The notes beneath the pieces are model-generated. The model saw nothing but the letters and a program-made list of their open reading frames with translations. It was not told the origin of the DNA and made no database searches. Shown here in pieces: positions 37,501 to 49,500 of a stretch of 64,000 nucleotides of DNA. Every line of letters begins with the position of its first letter. Positions within the stretch are counted from its first letter, which is position 1. The DNA comes from Chaetorhynchus papuensis (taxonomy: Eukaryota; Chordata; Aves; Passeriformes; Rhipiduridae), in NCBI GenBank assembly GCA_013396525.1, contig VWYX01000203.1, positions 124,001 through 188,000 on the forward strand. Direction: 5' to 3'. The position numbers were made by a program, and so were the translations under genes.

Positions 37501-40500
37501 TCTGCCATGAGCAGAGACACCTCCCAGTAGACAAATTTGCTCAAGGCCTTATTCAGCCTGGCTTTGAACACTGCTAGGGTTGGAGCATCCACAACCTCTA
37601 TGGGCAGCCTGTCTCACCATACTCACAGTATTTAATTTCTTCCTAATGTCTAAGCTAATTTCCCCTCTTTCAATTGGTAGTTACTACTCCTTGTCCTATC
37701 TTTGCAGTTCCTGATGAAGAGTCCCTCTCCACCTTCCCTGTAGGTCCCCTTCAGATACTGGAAGTTTGCCATGAGGTCTCCATGCAACCTTCTCTCCTCC
37801 AGGCTGAACAGCCTCAGCTTTCTCAGCCTGTCTTCATAAAGGAGGTTCTCCAGTCCTTTTAAAAACTTCATGGCCCTCCTCTGGACTTGCTCCAACAGTT
37901 CCATGTCCTTTTCATTTTGGGGACACCAGAATTGTGCAGAGTACTCCAGNNNNNNNNNNNNNNNNNNNNNNNNNNNNNNNNNNNNNNNNNNNNNNNNNNN
38001 NNNNNNNNNNNNNNNNNNNNNNNNNNNNNNNNNNNNNNNNNNNNNNNNNNNNNNNNNNNNNNNNNNNNNNNNNNNNNNNNNNNNNNNNNNNNNNNNNNNN
38101 NNNNNNNNNNNNNNNNNNNNNNNNNNNNNNNNNNNNNNNNNNNNNNNNNNNNNNNNNNNNNNNNNNNNNNNNNNNNNNNNNNNNNNNNNNNNNNNNNNNN
38201 NNNNNNNNNNNNNNNNNNNNNNNNNNNNNNNNNNNNNNNNNNNNNNNNNNNNNNNNNNNNNNNNNNNNNNNNNNNNNNNNNNNNNNNNNNNNNNNNNNNN
38301 NNNNNNNNNNNNNNNNNNNNNNNNNNNNNNNNNNNNNNNNNNNNNNNNNNNNNNNNNNNNNNNNNNNNNNNNNNNNNNNNNNNNNNNNNNNNNNNNNNNN
38401 NNNNNNNNNNNNNNNNNNNNNNNNNNNNNNNNNNNNNNNNNNNNNNNNNNNNNNNNNNNNNNNNNNNNNNNNNNNNNNNNNNNNNNNNNNNNNNNNNNNN
38501 NNNNNNNNNNNNNNNNNNNNNNNNNNNNNNNNNNNNNNNNNNNNNNNNNNNNNNNNNNNNNNNNNNNNNNNNNNNNNNNNNNNNNNNNNNNNNNNNNNNN
38601 NNNNNNNNNNNNNNNNNNNNNNNNNNNNNNNNNNNNNNNNNNNNNNNNNNNNNNNNNNNNNNNNNNNNNNNNNNNNNNNNNNNNNNNNNTGTAAAACCAT
38701 TTTGCCATAACTAAATAACCATTTAATTATGGTAAAAGCCGTAACTGGCTGTAACCATTCACCTCTTTGTTAGCCAGGTGCCTTAGCATAGTTTCCAATA
38801 GAATCTGCTCCGTGACCTTGCCTGGCATAGAGGTGAAACTGGCTGGTCTGTAGTTCCCTGGGTCTTCCACTTTCCCCTTTTTAAAAATGGGGATAATATT
38901 TCCCTTTTGCTGGTCATCAGGGACTTCACCTGACTGCCGTGATTTTTCAGAAATGATGGATTGTGGCTCAGCAACTTTATCTGCCAGCTCCCTCAGGACC
39001 CACAGATGAACCTCATTGGGTCACATGGACTTGTGCACGTTCAGGTTCGTTAGATGGTCTCGAACCTGATCCTCTCCTACAGGGGGCTCAGGATCTTTAT
39101 TCTCCCAGTCCATCCATCTGCCTTTCTCAACTTGGGTGGTATGGCTGGAGCACTTGCCTTTGAAGACAGAGGCACAGAAGTCATTGCAAATCCCAGCCTT
39201 CTCTTTGTCTAGGGTAGCCAGGTCTCTCATTTTCTTCAAGATAGTATCCCATTATCCCACATTATCCCTAGTCTTTATTTTGCATGCTACATACCTATAG
39301 AAGCCCTTCCTGTTATCCTTAAAGGTATCCTGCAGGAGAGGTTTTGCCTTGCTGGGCACTGTTAATTACCTTAGTACAATCACACATTTAATCTCCAAAG
39401 TATTGCCCTTTGGCTTTCAAACCACAGCACAACAGATAAATTCCATCATCCTCATCCTCGTTTTCAACTTTTATGGGAGGATGGCTTATGTAGTCCACTT
39501 TGCCTAGTTTCTACACTTCATTTTTTCCAAGTCAGACTTTAGCAAAGCCATTTGACAGGAAAATATGAACAGTGTGGACTGTAGTATTGAGCTGTCAGCT
39601 CTGCTGGTGTGTCCTGTTTTGTGTCTTTTTGTCTTGGGTTTTGCTGCAGTAGTGTCTCCAACAAGGCCCATCACACTGGAGTGCTGCCAGATCTGCTGTT
39701 GCTGTAGTGTCAGCCTGATGGTGGATGTGGGTGCTGGAGTAATGAGAGGAACATGACCAGTTGAACACTGTACCTTAGTGTATGACCCTGTGCCAAGACT
39801 GGACTATTGAAGACAGATGTTTTGTCTTTGCAATTGCAAAGTAACAAATGAAGAGAAGAAACTTAAGAGAGAAAGTTGTGGCAATGGCAACTTAGATGCA
39901 GCCCAGAACAAAAAACCCATGCTGCTTCCATTATAAACTCAGTTAAACTTTCTATACTTGTTCTTTCAGAGGGCTGGAGGTGTTCCTGGTTGTAGAGGGA
40001 ATGGTGCAGACATGCTGGCATTTTCCCCATGCCCACCCCTAGATGGAGGCAAAGTCTTCTCCTTGCACCTTGATGAGCAAAACAGAAATTTACAAAGGCA
40101 TTTTTCAAGGCAAGGCAGGACTAAAAGTACATGCTTGTTATGAAGCTTCTAGAAAGTCAGACTGACAACTGATATATCTTGCCTTACTCAGCATCCTCCA
40201 GTCTTGGAATTAGCCAATTCTGTATGTAACATCTGAGAATAGAGCTTTGACAAGGATTTTGGCCACACCATCAGGTTGATGGGCTTGAGCTGTACTCCTC
40301 TGCTGATACCCCCCTTAATGTGACAGGAGGAACGCAGCTGTGGAATGTGCACCAGCTGCCTGCACTGCTAGTCATGCACTCGCGTCTGATCTTAAAATGT
40401 AGCAACTCAGCATAACCACTCTGTGGCAAACAAAAATACTTCTGGAGCATGTAAGTCAAGGGAAACTGGTTTAAATTCCTCCTTGCCAGTGAACTTCTTT

Positions 40501-43500
40501 GCAAACAACACACAGTGGAAAGACCACTTTGTGATAGGCAGTAATTGCAATATTTCCAGGTGCCGTTTTGTGGTGAGACCAAGAATTATGTTTTGCCCAC
40601 ACAAGAAAGCAGGAAAGCAAAAGGGCAGTGGAATTTTCCCAACTCATCAGGCAGCTATGGCAGTGCACTGTTCAGTTGTTCAACCTTGATTATAAAGAAG
40701 CTTCTAAAAAAATATGATTTGGGCATATGTTATTTTCAAAGTGGACGAGAGGAAAGCTTCCTTTCTCTGAGTTAGAATTTGTTGTGTATGTGGAAGATTA
40801 TAGGGGGAAAAACTTTCCAAAGGGTGTGAGAACACCTCAGTTTATCTCCTGTAGATAGCCCACGTGGACAGTGTGTTTTTATATACTTATTGCGTACTTT
40901 TAATGCAATTCCAACTGCCATAGCATATATAAGGACCTGCAATACTTCAGACACAGTTGTGTAATATCTAATGTGATCCCACAACTCTAGTGCTCTTCCA
41001 GTGACACTTTATTTTTATACAAACATATGATGTATTTCTTTTATCGTGCTCAGAACCACAGGAGTGATCTAATTTGTGGTTTAATCCATTCAATGTTTCG
41101 TGAGCGTAAGAAAAGTTGTTCTTAAAATTGTGAGAGACTTAACCTGTGTGAAGATCCTTCAGTGATTCTTGAAATGATGAGCTATTTGCTACAGAGGAAA
41201 TCAGGATCATGATACATAAGAAGTTTCTTGGTACTTGAATATAATTGGTTTGGGTTTTGTATGCAAGAAGATATGCATCAGGTTATTCAAATTATAAGTT
41301 AGTCTGCCATACCTCAGTTATGAATAGCTGTTTAAGCTAAGTAAATAGTAGCAAATACTGTCTAACTCTGTAGGTTAGAACCAAAAGTATATTTGGATAG
41401 GGAAGGGAAAATTTCTTAAATTGGGGCAGTTTTCAGGCCTTTCTCCATATTTGTCTAAGAATGAGTAAACCCATGTTGCACTTCATTACCTTCTAATACT
41501 CACTTCTGAGAACAGTATTAGAGCCAAAAATGAAAGTAAGAGAAGGAATTTGAAGAAATAAATAATTACCAGCATAGCCATCAGACCAAACTAGAAAAGT
41601 TTTTAGTTGCCCTGATGCCTGTGTGGTCATCATATTTTATGCAAAGTTGTGATAGCAGGAATTAATAGCTGTGGTACGCAGGCACAGATGCTTAAGGTCT
41701 GGGAGCCTGGCACTTCATGAGAGTTCCAGAGCCCTGAGGCTGGTAACTGCAAAAAGAAAGTCAAAATTTTGCGGTTAGGCAAAAGGCTGGAAAGAAGGCT
41801 GTCTTTTGGCTTTGTCACAGAAATACCTACTCTGTGAGGGTTTTTTGATTCATGCAACTAAACATTGCTCAGCTGTTAACATGTAAATCTTTCAAAGTGC
41901 ATGGAACGTTAAAGCATGCCATTGGTGATGTAACTTTAAAAGTATTTTTTCTTTATTTTCTTTCTCTAGAGCCCAGTAAAGATAAATCAGATCAGCCTGG
42001 ATGAAAGTGGAGAACACATGGGTGTTTGCTCAGAAGATGGCAAGGTAGAGCAAATCTATTTATATATTTGCTGAGGTAACAGGTAGTCCTAGTATTACAC
42101 TAGGATAATTGTGATAACCTGTGGAGTGTATTCCTTCATTTAGCACCACTACTTTGACCATACATTTTGAGAACTGACCTCACCTTTGAATACTCAAAAT
42201 TAAAGTCAAATATATTTTGCACAAATATGCTGTAGGAAAAGTAATTACAAGAATGTCAATAATGTAACTGCTATTAAGCTGATTAACAGCTGTGACAGGA
42301 GGACATGTCAACTTAATCATTACTGCTGTGCCAGTTATACTTCAGTGACTATTCTGCTGTTCCTGCAAGACAGTAGTTTAATGCCTTTCTGCTATAAATC
42401 CACAAAATTGGATTTTGTGGGCTTGATTTCTGTGGGCTGGTGGTTTTCATTTTCACACACTTTGTGAATGTTTCTCTTGAATTATAGAATCTTTTGATAA
42501 ACAATCATAGTTTATCAGAAGAATAAAGTGTCTTACAACAGCCACATTAAATAAATGTAAAATCAATATATGTACAGTTTCCTAAAAAACTGGCACCTAC
42601 TTCCTTGACTGAGGACATATATCATTTGTGTAGTGTATAACTAACAATTATCAGTGCTTCTCTGGAATGCTGAGCTGTGACATTTAGTGGTTTTGGTGAT
42701 TGATTTTCCACTTATAAGAATGTCTTTTTGTTTTTTCAGTCATTGACAGTATTTTCTAATGTTGGTTTCAATGATAAAATTCTAATGCACAGAGTGTATT
42801 TAAGCTTCTTTTTTAATATAATGTCCATATACAAATGTAGTGCATTTAAATAATTTAAATAATTTCTCAATATCCAACTTACTCAGGAGAACATTTCTTA
42901 CACAGTAGACTTGAGGGAGGAGGGATGTTGGTAATCCTAATATTGCATTCAGTAGAAGTTCTTTAAATTAAAATACAATTGGATTTTGCAGTAGGAGAAA
43001 TGGGGAAACAACCCCTTTAGATTGTATGCATTTGGGTTTTTTTGTTCCAAATTGGTTTTTTTTCCCTCAACAGGCCGGCAGACAGTTTGTGTATACAGGC
43101 CTTTTTATTCTGAGAGGTATCTTGATGTCAGTATCTTGACACAGTAATTGGGATACTAATGCCTATCAGAGTGGTTGTAGAATTTTACATCCTGTGTGAA
43201 ACACAAGAATATCCTATTTGTCTAGGCAAGATAAGGCAAGGGTCAGTAATTGTGCAAGCTAATAAAAATGTTGAGCTAGCATTGTTGGTTTAGGTTTTCC
43301 TATGGATTTGGGGAACAAGCACTTGCTGTTGCTGTAAGGGCTCCTCAGATGTGACTGTGGATTACTGACTCAAAATACCTATGCTGCAGTGAGACTACAA
43401 GCCATACACATTTTTTGTATACTAATTTAATGTTAAATATACTTATTTAATTTCAGAAATACTGAAAAATCCATAATACCTACTCTGGTGTGGCTCTATT

Positions 43501-46500
43501 TGAAAAGACTTCAGTACTTTAAATGGTGACTCTGTCTTCATTTAGTGAAATAACTATTGCGGTTCCGGTGTGTGACATTACGTACTATAAAAGGCAGTCA
43601 AAAATACAGTTCCACAGCCATAGGGATGGAGTATCTCAAGTATGATGTTCAGCATATTTGCATTCATAGAGTCCAGGGACATTGATGCTTCACCATTTTC
43701 TACACTTGTGAAAAACTCATCTGGAGATTTGAAAGATGTGTGTATTTTAGAAGTTAGACTTTCCACATGATCCAGAAATGCTCATGTCTGTGAAATAATC
43801 CACCCTTAAAACTGATTAAAATACATACTTGTATGTTGTGCTACTGTATAAGAAAATGGCAGATTCCTGGCCAGATAATGTAGCACTTCAAGGTTCTGGT
43901 CATAAAATAGTGTAAATTTACATTCTTTATAGCCCTTTCCTTACTACAGTGGGAGTGTTGATATAGTAAGAAGTTAAAACACTTGTACAAGTAGTTACAA
44001 AGTCTTTATTAAGTTGATTAAATACATAAAAGTGGTGAAATCCTTGAAAAAAAACCAAAACAAAGTTGGAAAAGACCTGTAAAACAGCTTAGTTTTCTTA
44101 AATTAGTTTTAAACAAAAAAGCAGATGTAATGAAGAGTCCTGGGAATTTTGAGTCAGCTGGATTGATGTATGTATATTCTACCAGTTAATGAAGGTATAT
44201 TCTCTTTTGCAATAAGCAGACTTCATTTTCACATATCAAAGCAGATCCGATATGATAGAGATGGAAACTGTTTTCTTGAGGAAAGGCCTTATGTTGAGAA
44301 CCTCCTCCTCACATCTGTTCTGCTATGTTTTAGTTTACTACTTTTTTTTTTCTGACTCTCAAACTAGATTTGATCTAGCCATATGGACTTGGGGGAGAGC
44401 ACAGAAGCACAGTACAATTCTCTGACCCTCTTCTTGACAGTCAGCATCCAGACCTAATGTCAAAACCTGTCACAAATGTCATACATGTTCAGCAAATGCT
44501 TTCGAAGCCACTGCAGCTCTTCTGTACTGCACATTTGGTTCTTTAAAAACCTTCCTTTCTTATGAGCTCAGCTGCAGCTGATCACCGCTGACATGGAAAG
44601 GAGCAGAAATCAGTACCAACACCAGCCCTCTAGTATAGCTTCTGGGTATTGAAATGTCACGGTGTAAGAGAATTTTGGTGCTCAAATAAATGCAACAGGA
44701 AGCAGGCTTGCATCTTCAGAATTGTGGAGATTTTTAGATTAGGGTTTTGTGTTAATTTTGTATGTAGTTAATTGCACACTCTCTTGAAAAAAACTGGATT
44801 TGACTCCTGGTTTTGCTAAAGCTCTCATGTCATTACATAAGAGCAATGTAATTGGCCCCCTTATTCTGGCTTGTAACTTTTTTTATATGAAGAAATATAA
44901 ATTATATTGAAAACCCACGTGCTTGCATGTTTTAGTGTCATCTAATGCCTGAAGCAACATTAATGTTAAGAATATCCAATAAGTATTACATTGATAATTT
45001 TTCAAGAAATGTGGTTTGTTTTCCTGCCTTTTGATCACTCAAAGTTGGTTACTTCTTCCACATGTGGAAGCAAAGAAGCAGCTAAGTCTGGATTTACTGG
45101 AGTGATGGGTTCTGGATATTTAAAATCAGACAGGACATGTAGTGGAATCATAAAATCCTTTTTCCAGCTGTCTAAGAGCATCATGAACAGAGTGGGCATG
45201 GAAAGTAGAAATAGATAAATCCAATATAGTTTTGTAATAGCAAAAGAATCACTTTCTTTCTGAAGAATATGAGACATTAAGAAGTAATAACTGTTAGATG
45301 ATGTCCCTAGAGTAAACATGATAAGATGTATTTTTTGCAGAGTTGTTTTTTCCTCTTAGCTCACTCCATTTTGTTTTCATACTCGAAAAGAAATACAATA
45401 TTGCCATATTCAGTGATATATTAGGAAAATGTTGTAGGTACTGTTGCTGATTTTGATTAATTACTTTTCATTTGAGAGGGCTGTTTTGTATTTTTTGAGG
45501 ATTCTGAATTTGCAGTGTTATGTTTTAACCATGTATTTTCTTATTTTTTTCTTTCTCCTTCCTTTTCTCTGTCTTATTTTCTTTCCTCTGTTCCTTATTT
45601 TGTGTAGGCTGTTGTATTGAATATGATGTGCCAACTGATGAAAACAAAAACCCAGAAAGCAAAATCCTCTAGACATCAGCCCAAAGGTTTTCTAGGCTTA
45701 CAGCCAGGTCCAATTCAAATACAACCCTTTGGCTGGCTTACATAATCACAGCTTTGTGATACATCTCAGTCTCCAAATATTGATTTTTCTAATCCTTTGG
45801 AGCAGTAGCTCAGCCCTACACAGTGCATGTAGAAGTATTTTTAAAGCGTGTTGTTAGAGGCAGAATATTCGCTAATGAGTAATGGACTGAGCTGATAATG
45901 CTGCTTTGGAGATGTATCCAGGAGACAAGCTTGAAAGGGAAATGAGGTGGTTTGAGATGTTTTTAACTTCACTGAGACTGCTGAACTTTGAGCCACTCTA
46001 TGGATGTCCTAGTTCCTTGCTGATGGCTTAGTTCCTCTTATAGTTTCCCTGAAGTTTAATATTTTTATTTCTTCTTGACTGTCTGCAGGAATTTTGGGGG
46101 TTTTTGTCCTCTGAATTGATCTTTTTAGAGCCATTAAGCCTCACTTTTTGTGGCCTATTACTGGTATTTACTGACTTTATTCTTCAGGTCTTTCTCGGAA
46201 CCGATTTCTATTTTTTCATTACTATTATTTTTTTATTTTTCCCCCTGAAGGAATCATGATGGGAAGAAAGAAATAAGGTTAAAAGATCTTTTAGAACTTA
46301 GGAGTCCAATGCTGAACGTGCAGAGTAGAGTTGCTGAAGGGATTACCTTTTCCAGAAAATTTTCCAGAAAATAATGAGAGCCTGAGAGCCTTCTTAAGTA
46401 GATTTGCTGTCAGATACATTTCCTCACTGATCGCTCCACGGGATGCTCTTTTTTTCTCCCTTCTTCCAGTGGTGTTCATCCCTTCTGGGATGAGTCTGTT

Positions 46501-49500
46501 TCAACAACTTCTGATAGTGGGTGGAAACATCTTAAAAACATAATGAAAAAGCAAACCGTTCTATTCTTTGTAGAAATCCTAGTTAGTAAATCAGTTACTA
46601 GTTCCTGGCCATAAGTCTTCAGCCCTGTTTTATTCCCAAATTCTGCAGGAACTGGGTTGTCAGCTGTCTCATCTGAGAATTAGGAAAGGGAATATTGTGT
46701 ATTGAATGAAGAGGCATGAGTCCAAAAGAGGGTTGTACTTAAAATAATAGTGAGAGACCTTATTCTGTAGTCATATAATATAAGTCTAATAATATTTCAT
46801 AAGCACGTGATATCTCTGTACTTGTTCGGAACTAAAGGCAAGGAAACATTTTAAAAATCTGTTCATTCTCTTGACAGTAGAAACTTTTTTTTCAAAGTCA
46901 ATGTTGACGCTTCTTCAGATGGATTAATTCTGATAGATATTCTGATTGCCTATGGTTGCAACTCCATTGCTGACTGTTAAATGTACTGATACCACATATA
47001 TGACATAAATGAGAAGGGAGAAATCTTCAGAGAAAGACATTTCCAGTGATCATGGAATAAAACAAAATAGCACTGTATGCACTTGGGAGGAGGAGAGGAT
47101 GCCTAGGAATGTATGGAACTTGGATTTCAGGGTGGTTTTGCTTTATTGTCACAGATTTCTTTTCTTCTGTAAACCATGTATTGCTTGGAGGGAAAAAAAT
47201 CCTACCATTCTTTCTCAGAAAGGAAGAATTTTAATTTATTTTCTCCTGAATGTTATTCTGTTGCTCTTACCTTAGTTAGGTTGCTATCTGTTAAACAGAT
47301 TTGATCAGCCTAAAGGAAAAGGAACTTAGAGTTTTTTCTGTGATTGTAACAAAAAAAAAAAAATAAAGGAGGGAAAAGAGTCACAAAAGTATTTTTGTAC
47401 TGCTGCAAATATTAGAGATATGTCACAGTAGAAGACCAAGCTATATCAATTAGCTCTGCATTGTTAATTGTGTCCTCTTTTCCTTTAGGAAAAAAGATGT
47501 CACTGTTAGCATTCAAATTAATCTTCTAGTTGTTAGGTTTTTACTTTCAGTGTTAATTGTTCAGTGTAAATTAGATAAATACTTTTGGGTTTTCAATATG
47601 CTTTTTCAGGTGCAAGTCTTTGGATTATATTCAGCAGAAGAGTTTCATGAAACGTTTGACTGTCCTATTAAAGTAAGTGCTTGTTTTAATCTTTAGTAAT
47701 TGTGGTGGTGTTGTCTTTAATAACAGAAAGGTCACATTCAATCTAAATGAGAGAGAGGAATACCACTTCCTTACAATGTTATTCAAGTCACTAGAAAATA
47801 GTTTTCTATCTCAATATAAAAGCTTTTGATCTGGTTAGGTGGAAAGAAAGCCAATCTTGGTTTTGTAAGAAAGTATTATTGAGTTTTTCAAATACAAAAG
47901 GGAAAGTGAAAGAGGAATTGTCTTGTTTCAGGCATTACCCATCCCAATATATTTCTTTGTAGATTTGTGATACAAATTCTGAGGGTTCTGCTATATGTGA
48001 GGTCAGTATTTTGGAATCAGTTCATATCCATTAAACCTGCCTCAAAATAAGGCAGTGGGCAGTGATATTGATGTATCCTATCTGAAGGGAAAACTTGAGT
48101 TTAACTCTGCTTTAGAGAAGTTTGTCTGCCATGCTGTTGAAGGCGTATGGGAAAATGTAGTACTTTTTAACAAGAAACATTTCATGCAGGAGAAAAGGTG
48201 ATGTGGGCAAATGTTTGCATTTTGCTGCTTGGCATCTTCTATGTTGCAGCTGCTCTTTAGGGCGGGGGGGTAGAGGAATGAGATCATTACGTTTTCACAC
48301 ATGCCACATGTGACTCACATGCCAGTAAAGGCCTCCTAGCGCCTTAACTGCTTGTACAGCTGGATTCCCACACTTGACATGTAGCACATAAGGTAAAGAG
48401 ACTGTGTAAGATGCTACACAGTGTTGTCCTCTGGCAGGGCTGAGGTGTGTGTGCCCTTTAGGCAGGCCCCAGACCAGATTTAATTGGGGTAGCTCTTGCT
48501 CACAGTAGTCCTGTTCTGTTTGGTCCTAATTCTGCTGCCTGCTATACAGAAAAGTAGCTATTCAGTGTAACAGGGCCCTCAACGTCACACTTGTCATATG
48601 GCATATAATATGAAGAATTCTCTTCTAGGAAAAACAAACAAATGTCTGAAACAACTAGGCTTTACTTCAGAGAAAGAACTCAGCTGTAATACTTGATAAT
48701 TGACAAAGGGTTATGTAATTTAAAAAGTGATGTGGTGCTTAATGTAAACTCTTATTCAAGCCACAATCCTCTCTTTCCCCCTTCCCCCACCACCCCCAGA
48801 TTGTTGCTGTTCATCCTCAATTTGTAAGATCCCACTTCAAGCAATTTGTAACAGGAGGAAAAAAGGTAAGCAGTTATAATGAACTTTGGCTATCTTTAAA
48901 TAGCCTTTTGAAATAGCTCAGAAGGCTATGTATGTGACTTTTAACACCTAGAAAAAAGACTTCTGCTTTATCCTTCTCTTTAGGCATTGTATTCTAAAGC
49001 ATTGTTAATTGAAAGTGATTTCAGGGGGAGAGAAGGTGCTCTTTTTATTTTAAAAATATGTTGCAATGAGTTGAGATTCAGAGTAGAAATACCATTCTGT
49101 CTACATAGCCTGAAAAAAAAGTCATTTATATTTCCTAGGCCAGATTTTCTCTGTTTTAATTTGTTGACATGGGAGCAGAAGTTAGATCTTAATACTGATC
49201 TTTTACAAAGCTTGTTGATCTTGGGTTACCTTTGGATGATTTTTGGGGTGGGGTTCTGTTTGTTTGTTGGGGATTTTATTTTAAGGAAATAAACCCAAGT
49301 ATCTTCATCAACTCTTGTCCATGGTGAGCAGTTTTGTTGGGTTTTTTTGAGTGAACTAAGGGAAGTTCTTGGTATAGTAGAGCTCACCCCATTCTAAGCA
49401 CTTATATCTCTAAGTAGTCTTCTATTTGGATCAGTTGGTGTTTTAAATGTGCATTAAATGTCTTATTAGTGTAGGATACAATTCTGGCTTCCAAATTGCA

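Larger units (their letters stand above)
21835..41969 (+). other. VPS41 intron 4 (20.1 kb)
   Basis: The largest complete intron in the window and the richest in insertions. It holds an 18-bp tandem duplication (22693-22728), a sense LTR (about 28303-29128), a tailed low-complexity block (32634-32954), a 24-bp-period tandem (33671-33714), an antisense LTR (about 34049-34895), an exon-like block (35707-35817) and a CR1 with an N gap (about 37430-39370). The remaining parts (21835-28302, 29129-32633, 34896-37429, 39371-41969) are AT-rich with no recognised gene. Confidence 0.8.

Noticed and set aside
37650..38714. Long open frames of 258-352 codons across this stretch
   Set aside because: They run through 740 N. 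Only the - strand part 37650-37949 is real, and it is CR1 ORF2, not a host gene.
40271..40604. 103-codon and 65-codon - strand frames
   Set aside because: No domain, cysteine/serine-rich, overlapping open frames on both strands. Probably chance.
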